NCBI RefSeq assembly: GCF_963667555.1
Contig: NZ_OY763421.1
Span: 2,621,562 to 2,685,561 of the forward strand
Source of the DNA: an uncultured Methanolobus sp.
Lineage (GTDB): Archaea; Halobacteriota; Methanosarcinia; Methanosarcinales; Methanosarcinaceae
Direction: 5' to 3'
Length of the DNA stretch: 64,000 bases
Shown here: piece by piece, positions 56,138 through 64,000 of the stretch
Numbering within the stretch: the first letter of the stretch is position 1
Layout: every line of letters begins with the position of its first letter
Notes under the pieces: generated by a model
Seen by the model: only the letters and a program-made list of their open reading frames with translations
Databases searched by the model: none
What the model was told of the DNA's origin: nothing
Program-made: the position numbers and the translations under genes

Positions 56138-56260
56138 GATTTATCCTTTCCTGATAGATGGTAATCATATTACATCTTTATGGTGCATTATGGTGCACAG
56201 TTCAAACGGGCAACCTACGCGGTAAGTTTAGAAGGTCAACAGATTAAAAACAGTTAGAGT

Positions 56261-56327
56261 GACGTTGGTTGTAATCCACACACAATATGACGGGATAGTG
56301 TTGGTTATACCAACGTCTGAAACTATC
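56261..56327 (-). promoter_or_regulatory. Overlapping alternative hairpins upstream of hisE
   Basis: CCAACGTC at 56310-56317 can pair perfectly with GACGTTGG at 56261-56268, or its CCAAC part can pair with the adjacent GTTGG at 56300-56304 inside a helix closed by GATAGT (56294-56299) and ACTATC (56322-56327). The two folds exclude each other. The region is downstream of hacA and 124 bp upstream of hisE on the minus strand. It could be a terminator, a leader switch or chance. Confidence 0.35.
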
Positions 56328-56393
56328 ATATTAATTTGTTTAATATATCTTTTGTGGTCTCACAGTTGAAAAAAAGAAAGAAAAAAGGGGAAC

Positions 56394-57674
56394 TCAGATC
56401 TTTCTAGGATCTGTAATTTCTCCTGTGAGTGCTGATGCTGCAGCGGTTGCTGGTGAGCTCAGATATACGAATGACTGTGGACTGCCTTCACGACCCTTGA
56501 AGTTACGGTTGGATGTTGCAAGTCCCACCTCGCCGTCACCAAGAAGTCCGAAAGAACCTCCCATACATGGACCACAGCATGGAGATTCTACCATTGCACC
56601 TGCTTCCATGAACTGCTCAATGTAACCTGCTCTGAGAACCTTCATGTACTCTGTCCTTGATGCAGGAATGATAAGAAGCCTTACGCCCTTTGCAACAGGC
56701 TCGTCACCCATCATCTTTGCCACAACTTCGATATCCTCGAATCTTCCGTTGGTACAGGAACCTACAAAGATCTGGTCTACCTTTGTGCCTTCAACTTCTG
56801 TTACAGGCTTAACGTTGTCTACGTTGTGTGGGCATGCGACCTGTGGTTCAAGGTTGCTGATATCATACTTGTGAAGCTCACACTTTGAACCTTCGTCAGA
56901 CTTCCAGTATGGGTCAAACTCATAACCTGGTATTCTCTCCTTGAGGTATGCTTCTGTAGTTGCATCAGCTTCGATGATACCTGCTTTACCGCCCATTTCG
57001 ATTGCCATGTTTGAGATGGTCATACGCTCGGACATTGGAAGTGAGCTGATAGCTGAACCTGCGTATTCTGCTGCCTTGTATCTTGCACCTTCTGCACCTA
57101 CGTCACCAATGAGGTGGAGGATGATATCCTTTGAATATACGTGCTTTGGAAGCTTTCCTTCAACTTCAAACCTGATTGTGTCAGGCACTTTGAACCAGAG
57201 TTTTCCTGATGCAAAGACTGCTGCCATGTCAGTTGAGCCGATACCTGTTGAGAATGCACCGAGTGAACCGTATGCACAGGTGTGTGAGTCAGAACCTACT
57301 ACAAGGTCGCCTGGCTTTACGTGTCCCTTTTCAGGCATTACCTGGTGGCAGACACCTTCATAAACGTCATAGTTAATGATGCCCTGTTCCTTAGCGAACT
57401 TTCTGAGCATTATGTGGTTCTGTGCAGCGTTAAGTGAGTCTGCAGGAACCTGGTGGTCAAAAAGAATTACGATCTTGCTTGGGTCCCATACTTTCTTCTC
57501 TTCCTTGTCCCTCATTATCTCGTAGAATCCTTCTACTGCAAGAGGTCCTGTGATGTCGTGGGTCATTGCCCTGTCTATGTTAGCCAGTACGAATTCTCCG
57601 GCTTTAACCGTCTTCCCGGCAGCCTTTGAAAAGATCTTCTCAGAGATCGTCATAGGTTCATTGTTAGTGGACAT
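56394..57674 (-). CDS. hacA: Homoaconitase/3-isopropylmalate dehydratase large subunit
   Basis: 426-residue aconitase-superfamily large subunit. It holds a [4Fe-4S] cluster with Cys in GSCTNGR and in [10 protein letters not shown], plus the HDITGP and [10 protein letters not shown] motifs. In methanogens this subunit serves leucine synthesis or, as HacA/AksD, the 2-oxosuberate route to coenzyme B; substrate choice depends mostly on the small subunit, which is not in the window. The HacA call is therefore tentative between paralogues. It is transcribed alone. Confidence 0.9.
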   Translation of the reverse strand: MSTNNEPMTISEKIFSKAAGKTVKAGEFVLANIDRAMTHDITGPLAVEGFYEIMRDKEEKKVWDPSKIVILFDHQVPADSLNAAQNHIMLRKFAKEQGIINYDVYEGVCHQVMPEKGHVKPGDLVVGSDSHTCAYGSLGAFSTGIGSTDMAAVFASGKLWFKVPDTIRFEVEGKLPKHVYSKDIILHLIGDVGAEGARYKAAEYAGSAISSLPMSERMTISNMAIEMGGKAGIIEADATTEAYLKERIPGYEFDPYWKSDEGSKCELHKYDISNLEPQVACPHNVDNVKPVTEVEGTKVDQIFVGSCTNGRFEDIEVVAKMMGDEPVAKGVRLLIIPASRTEYMKVLRAGYIEQFMEAGAMVESPCCGPCMGGSFGLLGDGEVGLATSNRNFKGREGSPQSFVYLSSPATAAASALTGEITDPRKI

Positions 57675-57793
57675 GTTTATTCCTGCATAATGTTTATTCG
57701 TTATAAATCAATCGATAAACTGAAATTAAGTAATGTGAAATGTAATTTTGAGTACGATTCTTTAAATTCAATTTTAAGTTTAATGGGGTAAAT

Positions 57794-58504
57794 TCAGATA
57801 TTTTTTACTATCCTGTAACTTCCCTCACTATAATGGACGACGTAATTTAAGTATCCTTGCTTCAGGTGAGATCCTGCAATATTTCGTCCATTTTCCCCGG
57901 TTTTGAACCCATTATAGTTCTTATACGTAAGGATCGTGTCCTCTAATTCCAGGATGTACCTTTTCAGCAAAAGTTCTGCAAGCTCATAACTTTCCTTAAG
58001 TCCGATCTCTTCTCCAATACCTTCACATTCCGATGTATTGAGTTTGAGCTCTTCCATGTAAAATGGGTAAGTGCTGCACAAAAGAGGCCTTATTTTGTAT
58101 ATCCTGCACCTGTTGTCAGTGTCGTCATCAGGAATGAATGAACAATCCCTGTTCTCTTTCCGACGAAGCATCCACCCGAAAGTATGGATGTTCCCATCTT
58201 CATCGATAAGGCCATCTGCTGAATTGATCTCACATTCCTCTTCTGGGGATTCGACCTCTGCTACAAAAGGCTCTGCAATCTCTTCCCACTCAAGGTCGCT
58301 TTCATTCTCTATATTGTGAATTTCTGTAGTGGTAATTGCAACCCGGTTATCTCCGCAATCTCTGCGGCAGCATTTTCCGCACATGATACATTTAAATCCG
58401 ATATTGTGGATCTCATCTGCAATTTGGCGTACAGTTATTTTCTTAGCAGAATCAAGCTCCTGTTTGAGCTCACGAATCAGGATTTCCTTTAAGTTCTCAT
58501 TCAT
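57794..58504 (-). CDS. YkgJ-family cysteine-cluster protein
   Basis: 236-residue soluble protein with the YkgJ cluster CIMCGKCCRRDC (39-50), a second part CRIYKIRPLLCSTYPF and the intervening RDCSFIPDD. These Cys probably bind zinc or an Fe-S cluster. The C-terminal 60 residues are extra compared with short YkgJ proteins. Function unknown. It lies 56 bases downstream of the RCK-DHH gene on the same strand and may be co-transcribed. Confidence 0.85.
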   Translation of the reverse strand: MNENLKEILIRELKQELDSAKKITVRQIADEIHNIGFKCIMCGKCCRRDCGDNRVAITTTEIHNIENESDLEWEEIAEPFVAEVESPEEECEINSADGLIDEDGNIHTFGWMLRRKENRDCSFIPDDDTDNRCRIYKIRPLLCSTYPFYMEELKLNTSECEGIGEEIGLKESYELAELLLKRYILELEDTILTYKNYNGFKTGENGRNIAGSHLKQGYLNYVVHYSEGSYRIVKNI

Positions 58505-58560
58505 TTGCTTATCTGAATGTCCTGATCAAATATATTCTTTAAAAATAGTGTTGGAAGAGA

Positions 58561-60030
58561 TTACTCGTCGGACTCTTCCACGCCTACAGCTGACAGGAAT
58601 CTTTTAACGACAGCTTCATTAACAAGTCTTAATAGTGTCTGACGGTCCTTGGATGCACTGAACACTCCCAGTGGGATCTGTGCGGCTGCAGCAGTTGCAT
58701 GTCCACCACCGGCCTCTTCTCCGAAAGCTCTTTTCATGACATCTCCAAGGTTGACCCTGATGTCGTTACTGCGGCCTGAGATGTAGATCTTTTCTTCAGT
58801 AACTCCAAAAACGATTGATGTTGAAATACCTTCAAGGTTAAGCAGGTAATCCGCTGCCTGTGGCAATGTGTCCCTGTTACGGATACTTCCCACATTTGAG
58901 AGCAGATAGCTTCCAATAACCTGTCTGCTGTTAATAGCTTCACCAAGCACGTCCAGGGTTTCAATCGACATTGAAGGACGTTCCAGTTGATCCAGTATAT
59001 CATGATCTGATAGCGGATAAAGATATGAAGCTGCAGAAAGGTCTGCTGAATCTGTATTTCTCTTGAAATCAAGAGTATCGGTCCTTATGCCGTAAAGCAG
59101 TGCAGTAGCAAGCTCACTGTCAATGTCAATATTGAGCTCCTGCAGGTATTTTGTAAGAATTGTAGCAGCAGCTCCGACGTGTGGTCTTATATCTATAAAA
59201 TCTGCATCAATATCTGCATCAGGAAGAGGGTGGTGGTCAATAATGATATTTACATGTGTGTCAAGTGGAAGTGAGTTGTTTGCACCCGGCATTGAACAAT
59301 CCACCAGTGCAAGGTTCTCGTAATTTGCAAATCCTACATCTTCCGACCTGTAAAGATCAATTCCAAGCAGGTTCACAAATGCCTTGTTTTCCTGATGTCC
59401 GATCTCTCCGTGGTAAATAATATCTGCAAGCACATTGAAAGATGCTGCAATGGTTTTCAAAGCAAGTGCACTGGATATGGCATCCGGGTCCGGATTATCA
59501 TGGACAACGATACCAAGCTTCTTTCCTTTATTAGCCTCAAACCACTGGGTAAGTTTGTTACCTCTGCGCATTGCCTCAGCACGTTCAAGTGATCTTGAAA
59601 GGGACTTTGCCACCATTCTTGGAGGCATTATCACAAGGTCGGCCCCAAGGTTTTCCATCTCCTGCATGTTGATCACATCAGGAGCTCTCACCACCGAGTA
59701 GATATCAGGTGATACTTTTTCCTTGATATTTTTGAGGGCTATTTTGTTTGCCTTTGGATCAGAACTCAGTATAAGGATGCCTGCGAGGTTCTTGGTGTTT
59801 ATCATGTCAAAAAGGTTAGGGTCGCTGACATCGCCAACCATGGCCTCGTATGCTTCCTCACGCAGTGTTTCGACCTTCTGCGCATCCTTATCAACGATAA
59901 TAAGCTCTTTGTCAAGTTCCCTGAGTTCCTTGGCTAATGCAAATCCAAAACTGCCACTACCGAGAATAAGGTAAGTGGGCTTGATCTTAGTTTTGTCAGT
60001 TGCGTTGATCTCCTTTGCAACGTTGTTAAT
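58561..60030 (-). CDS. RCK-DHH phosphoesterase, probable AUU start
   Basis: 489-residue fusion of an N-terminal RCK/TrkA-N NAD-binding domain (about 15-160; YLILGSGSFGFALA, IIVDKDAQKVE) and a DHH-DHHA1 phosphoesterase (VHDNPDPDAIS at about 177-187, the DHH triad in IIDHHPLPDAD, and GGGHATAAAA near the end). Such proteins may hydrolyse cyclic dinucleotides or short oligonucleotides. The frame has no ATG/GTG/TTG before 59841, which would cut away the GxGxxG loop. An ATT at 60030 lies six bases after GGAGGT (60037-60042), so I take it as the start. Confidence 0.85.
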   Translation of the reverse strand: MNNVAKEINATDKTKIKPTYLILGSGSFGFALAKELRELDKELIIVDKDAQKVETLREEAYEAMVGDVSDPNLFDMINTKNLAGILILSSDPKANKIALKNIKEKVSPDIYSVVRAPDVINMQEMENLGADLVIMPPRMVAKSLSRSLERAEAMRRGNKLTQWFEANKGKKLGIVVHDNPDPDAISSALALKTIAASFNVLADIIYHGEIGHQENKAFVNLLGIDLYRSEDVGFANYENLALVDCSMPGANNSLPLDTHVNIIIDHHPLPDADIDADFIDIRPHVGAAATILTKYLQELNIDIDSELATALLYGIRTDTLDFKRNTDSADLSAASYLYPLSDHDILDQLERPSMSIETLDVLGEAINSRQVIGSYLLSNVGSIRNRDTLPQAADYLLNLEGISTSIVFGVTEEKIYISGRSNDIRVNLGDVMKRAFGEEAGGGHATAAAAQIPLGVFSASKDRQTLLRLVNEAVVKRFLSAVGVEESDE

Positions 60031-60036
60031 AGAATA

Positions 60037-60042
60037 ACCTCC
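60037..60042 (-). promoter_or_regulatory. Ribosome-binding site that fixes an AUU start for RCK-DHH
   Basis: Minus-strand GGAGGT, a full anti-Shine-Dalgarno match, six bases before the ATT codon at 60028-60030. The nearest canonical start in the same frame is 63 codons further in, without a ribosome-binding site. Confidence 0.65.
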
Positions 60043-60146
60043 ATCTGGTTAAGAATCATATTTGCATAAAACAATTTTCAATAAAATAACAGAAATAATA
60101 CATCAACTGATAAATAGAATGCAAACTAAGGAATAAATAGGTAACT

Positions 60147-61625
60147 ATGTTTTCTGTCACTTCTTCAAAAATGCGGGCTATAGATGCTAATTGCGCATAT
60201 CTTGGCTTAAGCCCCGTGCAGCTTATGGAAAATGCAGGTGCTGCAATTGCCCGGGAAATAATGTCAAAGACAAGCTCCGGTAGAGTCCTTTTTGTTGCAG
60301 GCAGGGGAAACAACGGAGGAGATGCCTTTGTTGCTGCACGCCATCTGGCAATGAATGAGAATTATGATATTAGACTTATATTACTTGGTCATTCTTCCCG
60401 AATAAGAACAGAAGAATCAAAACATAATTTCGCCCTTTTAGGTTACAGTGGTCTCACAGAACTAAAAGAAATAGCAGATTCAAAGGAACTTGAAAAATAC
60501 TCCGGCTGGAAAGACAATGACATCATTGTTGACGGAGTACTGGGTTCCGGAATAAAAGGTGCTCCAAGAGAACCTGAATCAACTGCAATTGACCTGATAA
60601 ACTCCTCAGGTTCATACATAATCTCTATCGATTCTCCATCAGGATATGATCTCGATGGCGGTGAAGTAGTAAAAAGTGTGGTTGCAGATCTGACGCTCAC
60701 ATTCCATAAAATGAAAGCCGGCCTTGAACTTCCAGGTTCTGAGAAATACACCGGTCTGGTAAAAGTTGCTCCTATTGGTGTTTGCAGGGATGCAGAGGAA
60801 TATGTGGGTATGGGAGATTTAATGTCCCTCACACACAGAAACAGTGATGCTCACAAAGGCAATTCAGGTAGAGTCCTGATTATCGGCGGCGGTGCGTACT
60901 ATGGTGCTCCTGCCCTTGCAGCCATGGCAGCGCTTCGAACAGGTGCAGATATTGTAACCGTAGCAGTACCGGAAAATGTTGCTGACACAGTTGCTTCATT
61001 TTCCCCGGATCTGATAGTAAATCCTCTTAAAGGTGGCAGGCTAAATCCTTCAAATATTCCAGTTCTCAAAAATCTCTTTGAAATCCACGATGTTACTGTA
61101 ATTGGTCCTGGTCTTGGAAGGGAAAAGGAAACTCTGGAAACAGTGGAGCAGCTTTTGCCTTTTTGCAAAAAAGCTGTCGTTGATGCTGATGCGCTTTTCA
61201 GACTCAGATTGCCCGTGAAAAGTGAGGGCAAGTTCATCCTGACACCACATTCGGCAGAGTTCTCAAGACTGTCGGGGTCTGAAATCCCGGATGCACTTGC
61301 TTCAAAAAAGGAGATTGTCAGCAGATTTGCTTCTGAAAAAGATGTCACTCTTGTTCTAAAAGGAAAGATAGATGTCATCTCGGATGGCTCAGTCACCCGG
61401 CTTAACAGGACAGGCAATGCCGGCATGACCGTTGGCGGAACAGGCGATGTCCTGACAGGAATAACCGGTGCTCTTTTTGCAGTAAACGATGCTATGGAGG
61501 CAGCTTCATGTGCGGTTTTCATTAGCGGTGCAGCCGGTGACCTTGCATTTCAGGAAAAAGGTAACGGGTTGCTTGCGACAGATATAATTGACCGGATAAC
61601 CGATGTTATATCAGGTGTATTATAA
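60147..61625 (+). CDS. nnr: Bifunctional NAD(P)HX epimerase/dehydratase
   Basis: 492-residue metabolite-repair enzyme. Residues 1-210 form the YjeF-N epimerase (LMENAGAAIAREI, GRGNNGGDAFVAARHL, SIDSPSGYDLDGG) and residues 220-492 the ADP/ATP-dependent NAD(P)HX dehydratase of the ribokinase fold (GDLMSLTHRNSDAHKGNSGRV, GPGLGREKETLE, NAGMTVGGTGDVLTG). It restores hydrated NADH and NADPH. The stop overlaps the ATG of the next small gene, so the two are coupled, with moaC following. Confidence 0.95.
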   Translation: MFSVTSSKMRAIDANCAYLGLSPVQLMENAGAAIAREIMSKTSSGRVLFVAGRGNNGGDAFVAARHLAMNENYDIRLILLGHSSRIRTEESKHNFALLGYSGLTELKEIADSKELEKYSGWKDNDIIVDGVLGSGIKGAPREPESTAIDLINSSGSYIISIDSPSGYDLDGGEVVKSVVADLTLTFHKMKAGLELPGSEKYTGLVKVAPIGVCRDAEEYVGMGDLMSLTHRNSDAHKGNSGRVLIIGGGAYYGAPALAAMAALRTGADIVTVAVPENVADTVASFSPDLIVNPLKGGRLNPSNIPVLKNLFEIHDVTVIGPGLGREKETLETVEQLLPFCKKAVVDADALFRLRLPVKSEGKFILTPHSAEFSRLSGSEIPDALASKKEIVSRFASEKDVTLVLKGKIDVISDGSVTRLNRTGNAGMTVGGTGDVLTGITGALFAVNDAMEAASCAVFISGAAGDLAFQEKGNGLLATDIIDRITDVISGVL

Positions 61626-61807
61626 TGGGGCAGGAAAGCAGAAAAATTAGTGTGGATATCGAAAGAAAGTGGATACGCATCATTGTAAATCACGGAAAGG
61701 ATGAGGAAATACTCAAACTTACACTTGATGAGGCACGTGGTCTGAAAGAACAACTAAATACTACTATTGAGGATTACCTGCAGAGACAGAATATTAGAAT
61801 CGATTAA
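61625..61807 (+). CDS. Small conserved protein between nnr and moaC
   Basis: 60-residue acidic/basic soluble protein (KISVDIERKWIRIIVNHGKDEE, then LDEARGLKEQLNTTIEDYLQR). The predicted fold is two or three strands then a helix. Its ATG shares a base with the nnr stop codon, and moaC begins 14 bases after it ends, so it is translated as part of that operon. Family and function not recognised. Confidence 0.7.
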   Translation: MGQESRKISVDIERKWIRIIVNHGKDEEILKLTLDEARGLKEQLNTTIEDYLQRQNIRID

Positions 61808-61821
61808 AAAACGGTGATCAA

Positions 61822-62298
61822 TTGGAAGCTACATTCACACATATCGAGAACGACCGTGCGGTCATGGTAGACATAAGTAAAAAGGATATCGTTGTAAGAA
61901 AAGCAATAGCTTCCGGGGAAATTGTCCTGAACGACGCTACCATCGAGAAGATACGCACAGGCACGGTTGAAAAAGGAAATGTATTCTCCACCGCGCGCGT
62001 GGCTTCAATTCTTGCGGTGAAGAAAACTCCTGAGCTTATTCCTATGTGCCACCAGATCCCAATTACCAAGGTGGACGTAGATTTTTCAATTCATGAGAAC
62101 ATCGTTCGTGCAACTGTAGAGGTGCGTTCCGTTGGAAAAACAGGTGTTGAGATGGAGGCTCTCACAGGAGTTTCAGTTGCCCTGCTGACAGTGTGGGATA
62201 TGGTCAAGTCTGCGGAGAAAGATGAGACGGGTAATTATCCTGCTACCGGAATTCAAAACATCAAGGTTCTTGAGAAAGTCAAAATGAACCAAAACTAA
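61822..62298 (+). CDS. moaC: Cyclic pyranopterin monophosphate synthase MoaC
   Basis: 158-residue MoaC, which completes conversion of the MoaA product into cPMP in molybdopterin synthesis; methanogens need it for formylmethanofuran dehydrogenase. Typical residues are MVDISKKD, the LIPMCHQIPI substrate-binding segment, VRSVGKTGVEMEALTGVSVALLT and the Lys/Asp pair in TVWDMVKSAEKD. The start is a TTG at 61822 with GGTGAT five bases upstream. It is the third gene after nnr and the small 60-residue gene. Confidence 0.96.
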   Translation: MEATFTHIENDRAVMVDISKKDIVVRKAIASGEIVLNDATIEKIRTGTVEKGNVFSTARVASILAVKKTPELIPMCHQIPITKVDVDFSIHENIVRATVEVRSVGKTGVEMEALTGVSVALLTVWDMVKSAEKDETGNYPATGIQNIKVLEKVKMNQN

Positions 62299-62389
62299 TG
62301 TATTTGAGGGATGCATTAGGAAGCATTCAAAATTACACTGATCAATTATCAAACTTAAATATCAATTAAATCTTAAAGAGGTAAATTAT

Positions 62390-63238
62390 TTGAAAATTAT
62401 AGGAGGACCAGCATCCCAGGCTCTTTCATCAAGGGTTGCAAGAGAACTTAATATTGAGCCTACTGTATGTGACTTCACAAAGTTCCCGGATGGTGAGCTC
62501 TATTCACGTATACTTGATGAGGACGTGGATGAAGTTACTATTATCCAGAGTACGACTACGGATTCTGATCTTGTTGCATTATTACAGCTTATTGATGCTT
62601 GTGAGGATTCACCTGTCATCAACGTGGTTATACCATACATGGGCTATGCCAGACAGGATAAAAAGTTCAAGAGCGGTGAGCCAATAACTGCAAGGGCTAT
62701 CGCAAGAACCGTCAATGCAGACAGGATCTTTACAGTAAATATACATGAAGCAAGTGTTCTGAGCTATTTCAATGCTGATGCATTCGATCTGGACGCTTCA
62801 CGCCTTCTGGGATATCATATAAGGTCACTGAACCTTTGTAACCCTCTGATCGTGTCACCTGACAAGGGTGCAATAGCTCTTGCGGAGAACACGGCTGCTG
62901 ATGTAGGACTGGAATACGATTACCTTGAAAAGACAAGACATTCCGGTGATTCGGTTACCATCAAGGCAAAGAATGTCGATGTAATGAACAGGGATATCAT
63001 CATTATCGATGACATGATCGCAACCGGTGGAACAATGGCAGAATCTATCAAACTGCTCAAATCCCAGGGAGCAAAAGATGTCTATCTTGCATGTGTGCAC
63101 CCTGTCCTTGCAAGGAATGCGGTACTTCGCCTGTACAATGCAGGGGTAAAAGATATTATAGCTACCGACACAATAGAAAAGGTGCAGAGTTGTGTCAGTG
63201 TGGCACCTCTTATAGCCAATGCTTTAAGAAGTATCTGA
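62390..63238 (+). CDS. prs: Ribose-phosphate pyrophosphokinase
   Basis: 282-residue archaeal PRPP synthetase, which makes PRPP for purines, pyrimidines, histidine and methanopterin. It has FPDGELYSRI, the YARQDKKFKSGEPITARA loop, the catalytic DKGA segment with YLEKTRHS, and the PRPP motif IIDDMIATGGTMAES (about 203-217). The start is a TTG at 62390 with GAGGT six bases upstream. It is shorter than bacterial Prs, which is normal for archaea. Confidence 0.96.
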   Translation: MKIIGGPASQALSSRVARELNIEPTVCDFTKFPDGELYSRILDEDVDEVTIIQSTTTDSDLVALLQLIDACEDSPVINVVIPYMGYARQDKKFKSGEPITARAIARTVNADRIFTVNIHEASVLSYFNADAFDLDASRLLGYHIRSLNLCNPLIVSPDKGAIALAENTAADVGLEYDYLEKTRHSGDSVTIKAKNVDVMNRDIIIIDDMIATGGTMAESIKLLKSQGAKDVYLACVHPVLARNAVLRLYNAGVKDIIATDTIEKVQSCVSVAPLIANALRSI

Positions 63239-63262
63239 ACATTAATATATTGAGGTTAGATC

Positions 63263-63748
63263 ATGACGTTGCCCGATGTTTGTCCCAAAGACGGAGTTTC
63301 CCAGTGTAAGAAAAAAGCCTGCCACCTTTACGTAGTAGAGTGGCGTACCGGGGACGAACAATGTGTTATCGGGTATCGCTCAACCCACAAGGAGCTTTCA
63401 AGGTCCACTCCTATGGAAGATACTTATGCTGAAAGGACACGCATGAGGCTTCAAAATAAAGCTCCGGTTGAAAGAAGGTCATGGCCTGAAGCAGAACAAA
63501 GCACAGAAAGGCGCCAACATCTTCAGCGTCAGCCGGCTTCTGAAGAAGCTCCCACTGAGATCGCAAGACTTGCGCCAAGAGAGCCGATACATCCTGTTAA
63601 CCGCGAAGAGGTCGTGGTAAACGACAAGGACACCACGGTTTTTGAAGCTCGCAGGGATGGTCAGAAGGAAGATAAAAAGAGAAAGTCTCTGGATGAGATG
63701 ATGGATCTGGATCTTCCAAAGGATTATGAAGAAAAGTTCTGGGATTGA
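63263..63748 (+). CDS. Conserved hypothetical protein with N-terminal Cys cluster
   Basis: 161-residue protein. The N-terminus has four Cys (VCPKDG, QCKKKAC, EQC) that could bind zinc; the rest is charged, proline-containing and probably disordered, ending in LDLPKDYEEKFWD. It begins 24 bases after prs and ends 15 bases before the endonuclease III gene, so it lies in one transcription unit. No function known; proteins like this occur in Methanosarcinales. Confidence 0.75.
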   Translation: MTLPDVCPKDGVSQCKKKACHLYVVEWRTGDEQCVIGYRSTHKELSRSTPMEDTYAERTRMRLQNKAPVERRSWPEAEQSTERRQHLQRQPASEEAPTEIARLAPREPIHPVNREEVVVNDKDTTVFEARRDGQKEDKKRKSLDEMMDLDLPKDYEEKFWD

Positions 63749-63763
63749 TTCTTCTTAAATTTC

Positions 63764-64000
63764 ATGACGGCTGGAATACTTTGCAGTGTATATGATCTGC
63801 TGCTGGATGAACTTGGACCTCAATACTGGTGGCCTGCAGATACGGCATTTGAAGTTGTTATAGGTGCAATGCTTACCCAGCAGACCAAATGGACCAATGT
63901 GGAAAAGGCTATTGAGGGTCTGAAGGAACACGGTCTTCTGGAAGTAGAACCTCTTGCTGAAGCTGATACAGAGCTTATTGAGGAGCTTGTGAGGTGTTGT
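63764..64000 (+). CDS. Endonuclease III-domain protein (3' end outside window)
   Basis: The first 79 codons of a HhH-GPD base-excision repair protein. Visible signatures are YWWPADTAFEVVIGAMLTQQTKWTNVEKAI, the N-terminal helical region of the endonuclease III group in which QTKW marks the thermostable archaeal subfamily. The catalytic Lys/Asp and the Fe-S Cys lie beyond the window. Translation starts at ATG 63764 without a clear ribosome-binding site, close behind the preceding gene. Confidence 0.88.
   Translation, partial: MTAGILCSVYDLLLDELGPQYWWPADTAFEVVIGAMLTQQTKWTNVEKAIEGLKEHGLLEVEPLAEADTELIEELVRCC

Noticed and set aside
1..64000. tRNA or rRNA genes
   Set aside because: The gaps were read for TPsiC-like GGTTCRA segments with matching acceptor stems; none were found.

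Overview
The window comes from a methanogenic archaeon of the Methanosarcinaceae, most likely a methylotrophic, Methanolobus- or Methanococcoides-like genus. The evidence is archaeal aRF1 with NIKS and GGQ motifs, the archaeal HMG-CoA synthase/thiolase/DUF35 mevalonate module, ribose-1,5-bisphosphate isomerase, a homoaconitase-type large subunit, FilR1-domain and CHASE4 sensor families, PEF-CTERM surface proteins, and many TTG/GTG starts behind strong GGAGG/GGTG ribosome-binding sites. The genus is inferred; no rRNA or mcr gene is present.

Layout. 1-5.4 kb: aRF1 (cut by the window edge), argS, a Met-10-like methyltransferase, and a divergent HxlR regulator/lipoprotein pair sharing a palindromic operator. 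5.4-15.3 kb: accessory metabolism. An aldehyde dehydrogenase/TPP-enzyme operon and a second aldehyde dehydrogenase flank a DUF3795 protein, a membrane protein, a GNAT-YoaP protein and a very AT-rich gene of about 1000 codons with no canonical start. 15.5-20.7 kb: two PEF-CTERM surface proteins, UPF0216, an MntA/HepT toxin-antitoxin pair and a Fic protein with a broken Fic motif. 20.7-28.1 kb: R15P isomerase, a SagB-type oxidoreductase, DNA glycosylase Tag, SppA and metG.

28.3-36.9 kb is a signalling island: a CHASE4-PAS histidine kinase split by a frameshift, a CheB-CheR-PAS fusion, a PAS-kinase-REC-REC-Hpt hybrid, and a small gene broken by a TAA codon. 37-41 kb is the mevalonate operon (regulator, HMG-CoA synthase, thiolase, DUF35, CYTH), read leftwards from a palindromic operator it shares with a Cas4-like gene. 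42.3-46 kb holds a PUA/PAPS-reductase/ferredoxin fusion and purH.

46-64 kb is mostly housekeeping: FilR1 regulator, UbiA prenyltransferase, PhoU, an Era-like GTPase operon running into 6-phospho-3-hexuloisomerase and an aminotransferase, NOG1-type GTPase, HTH-CBS regulator, hisE, homoaconitase-type large subunit, YkgJ protein, RCK-DHH phosphoesterase, NAD(P)HX repair enzyme, moaC, prs and the start of an endonuclease III gene.

The most unusual signals are: two conserved genes (PhoU and RCK-DHH) whose only plausible starts are AUA and AUU, each at ideal spacing from a Shine-Dalgarno sequence; a three-copy intergenic repeat family with paired GC-rich hairpins and, in one copy, IS-like inverted ends; the startless 995-residue AT-rich gene; and the Fic and Cas4-like proteins that have lost catalytic residues.
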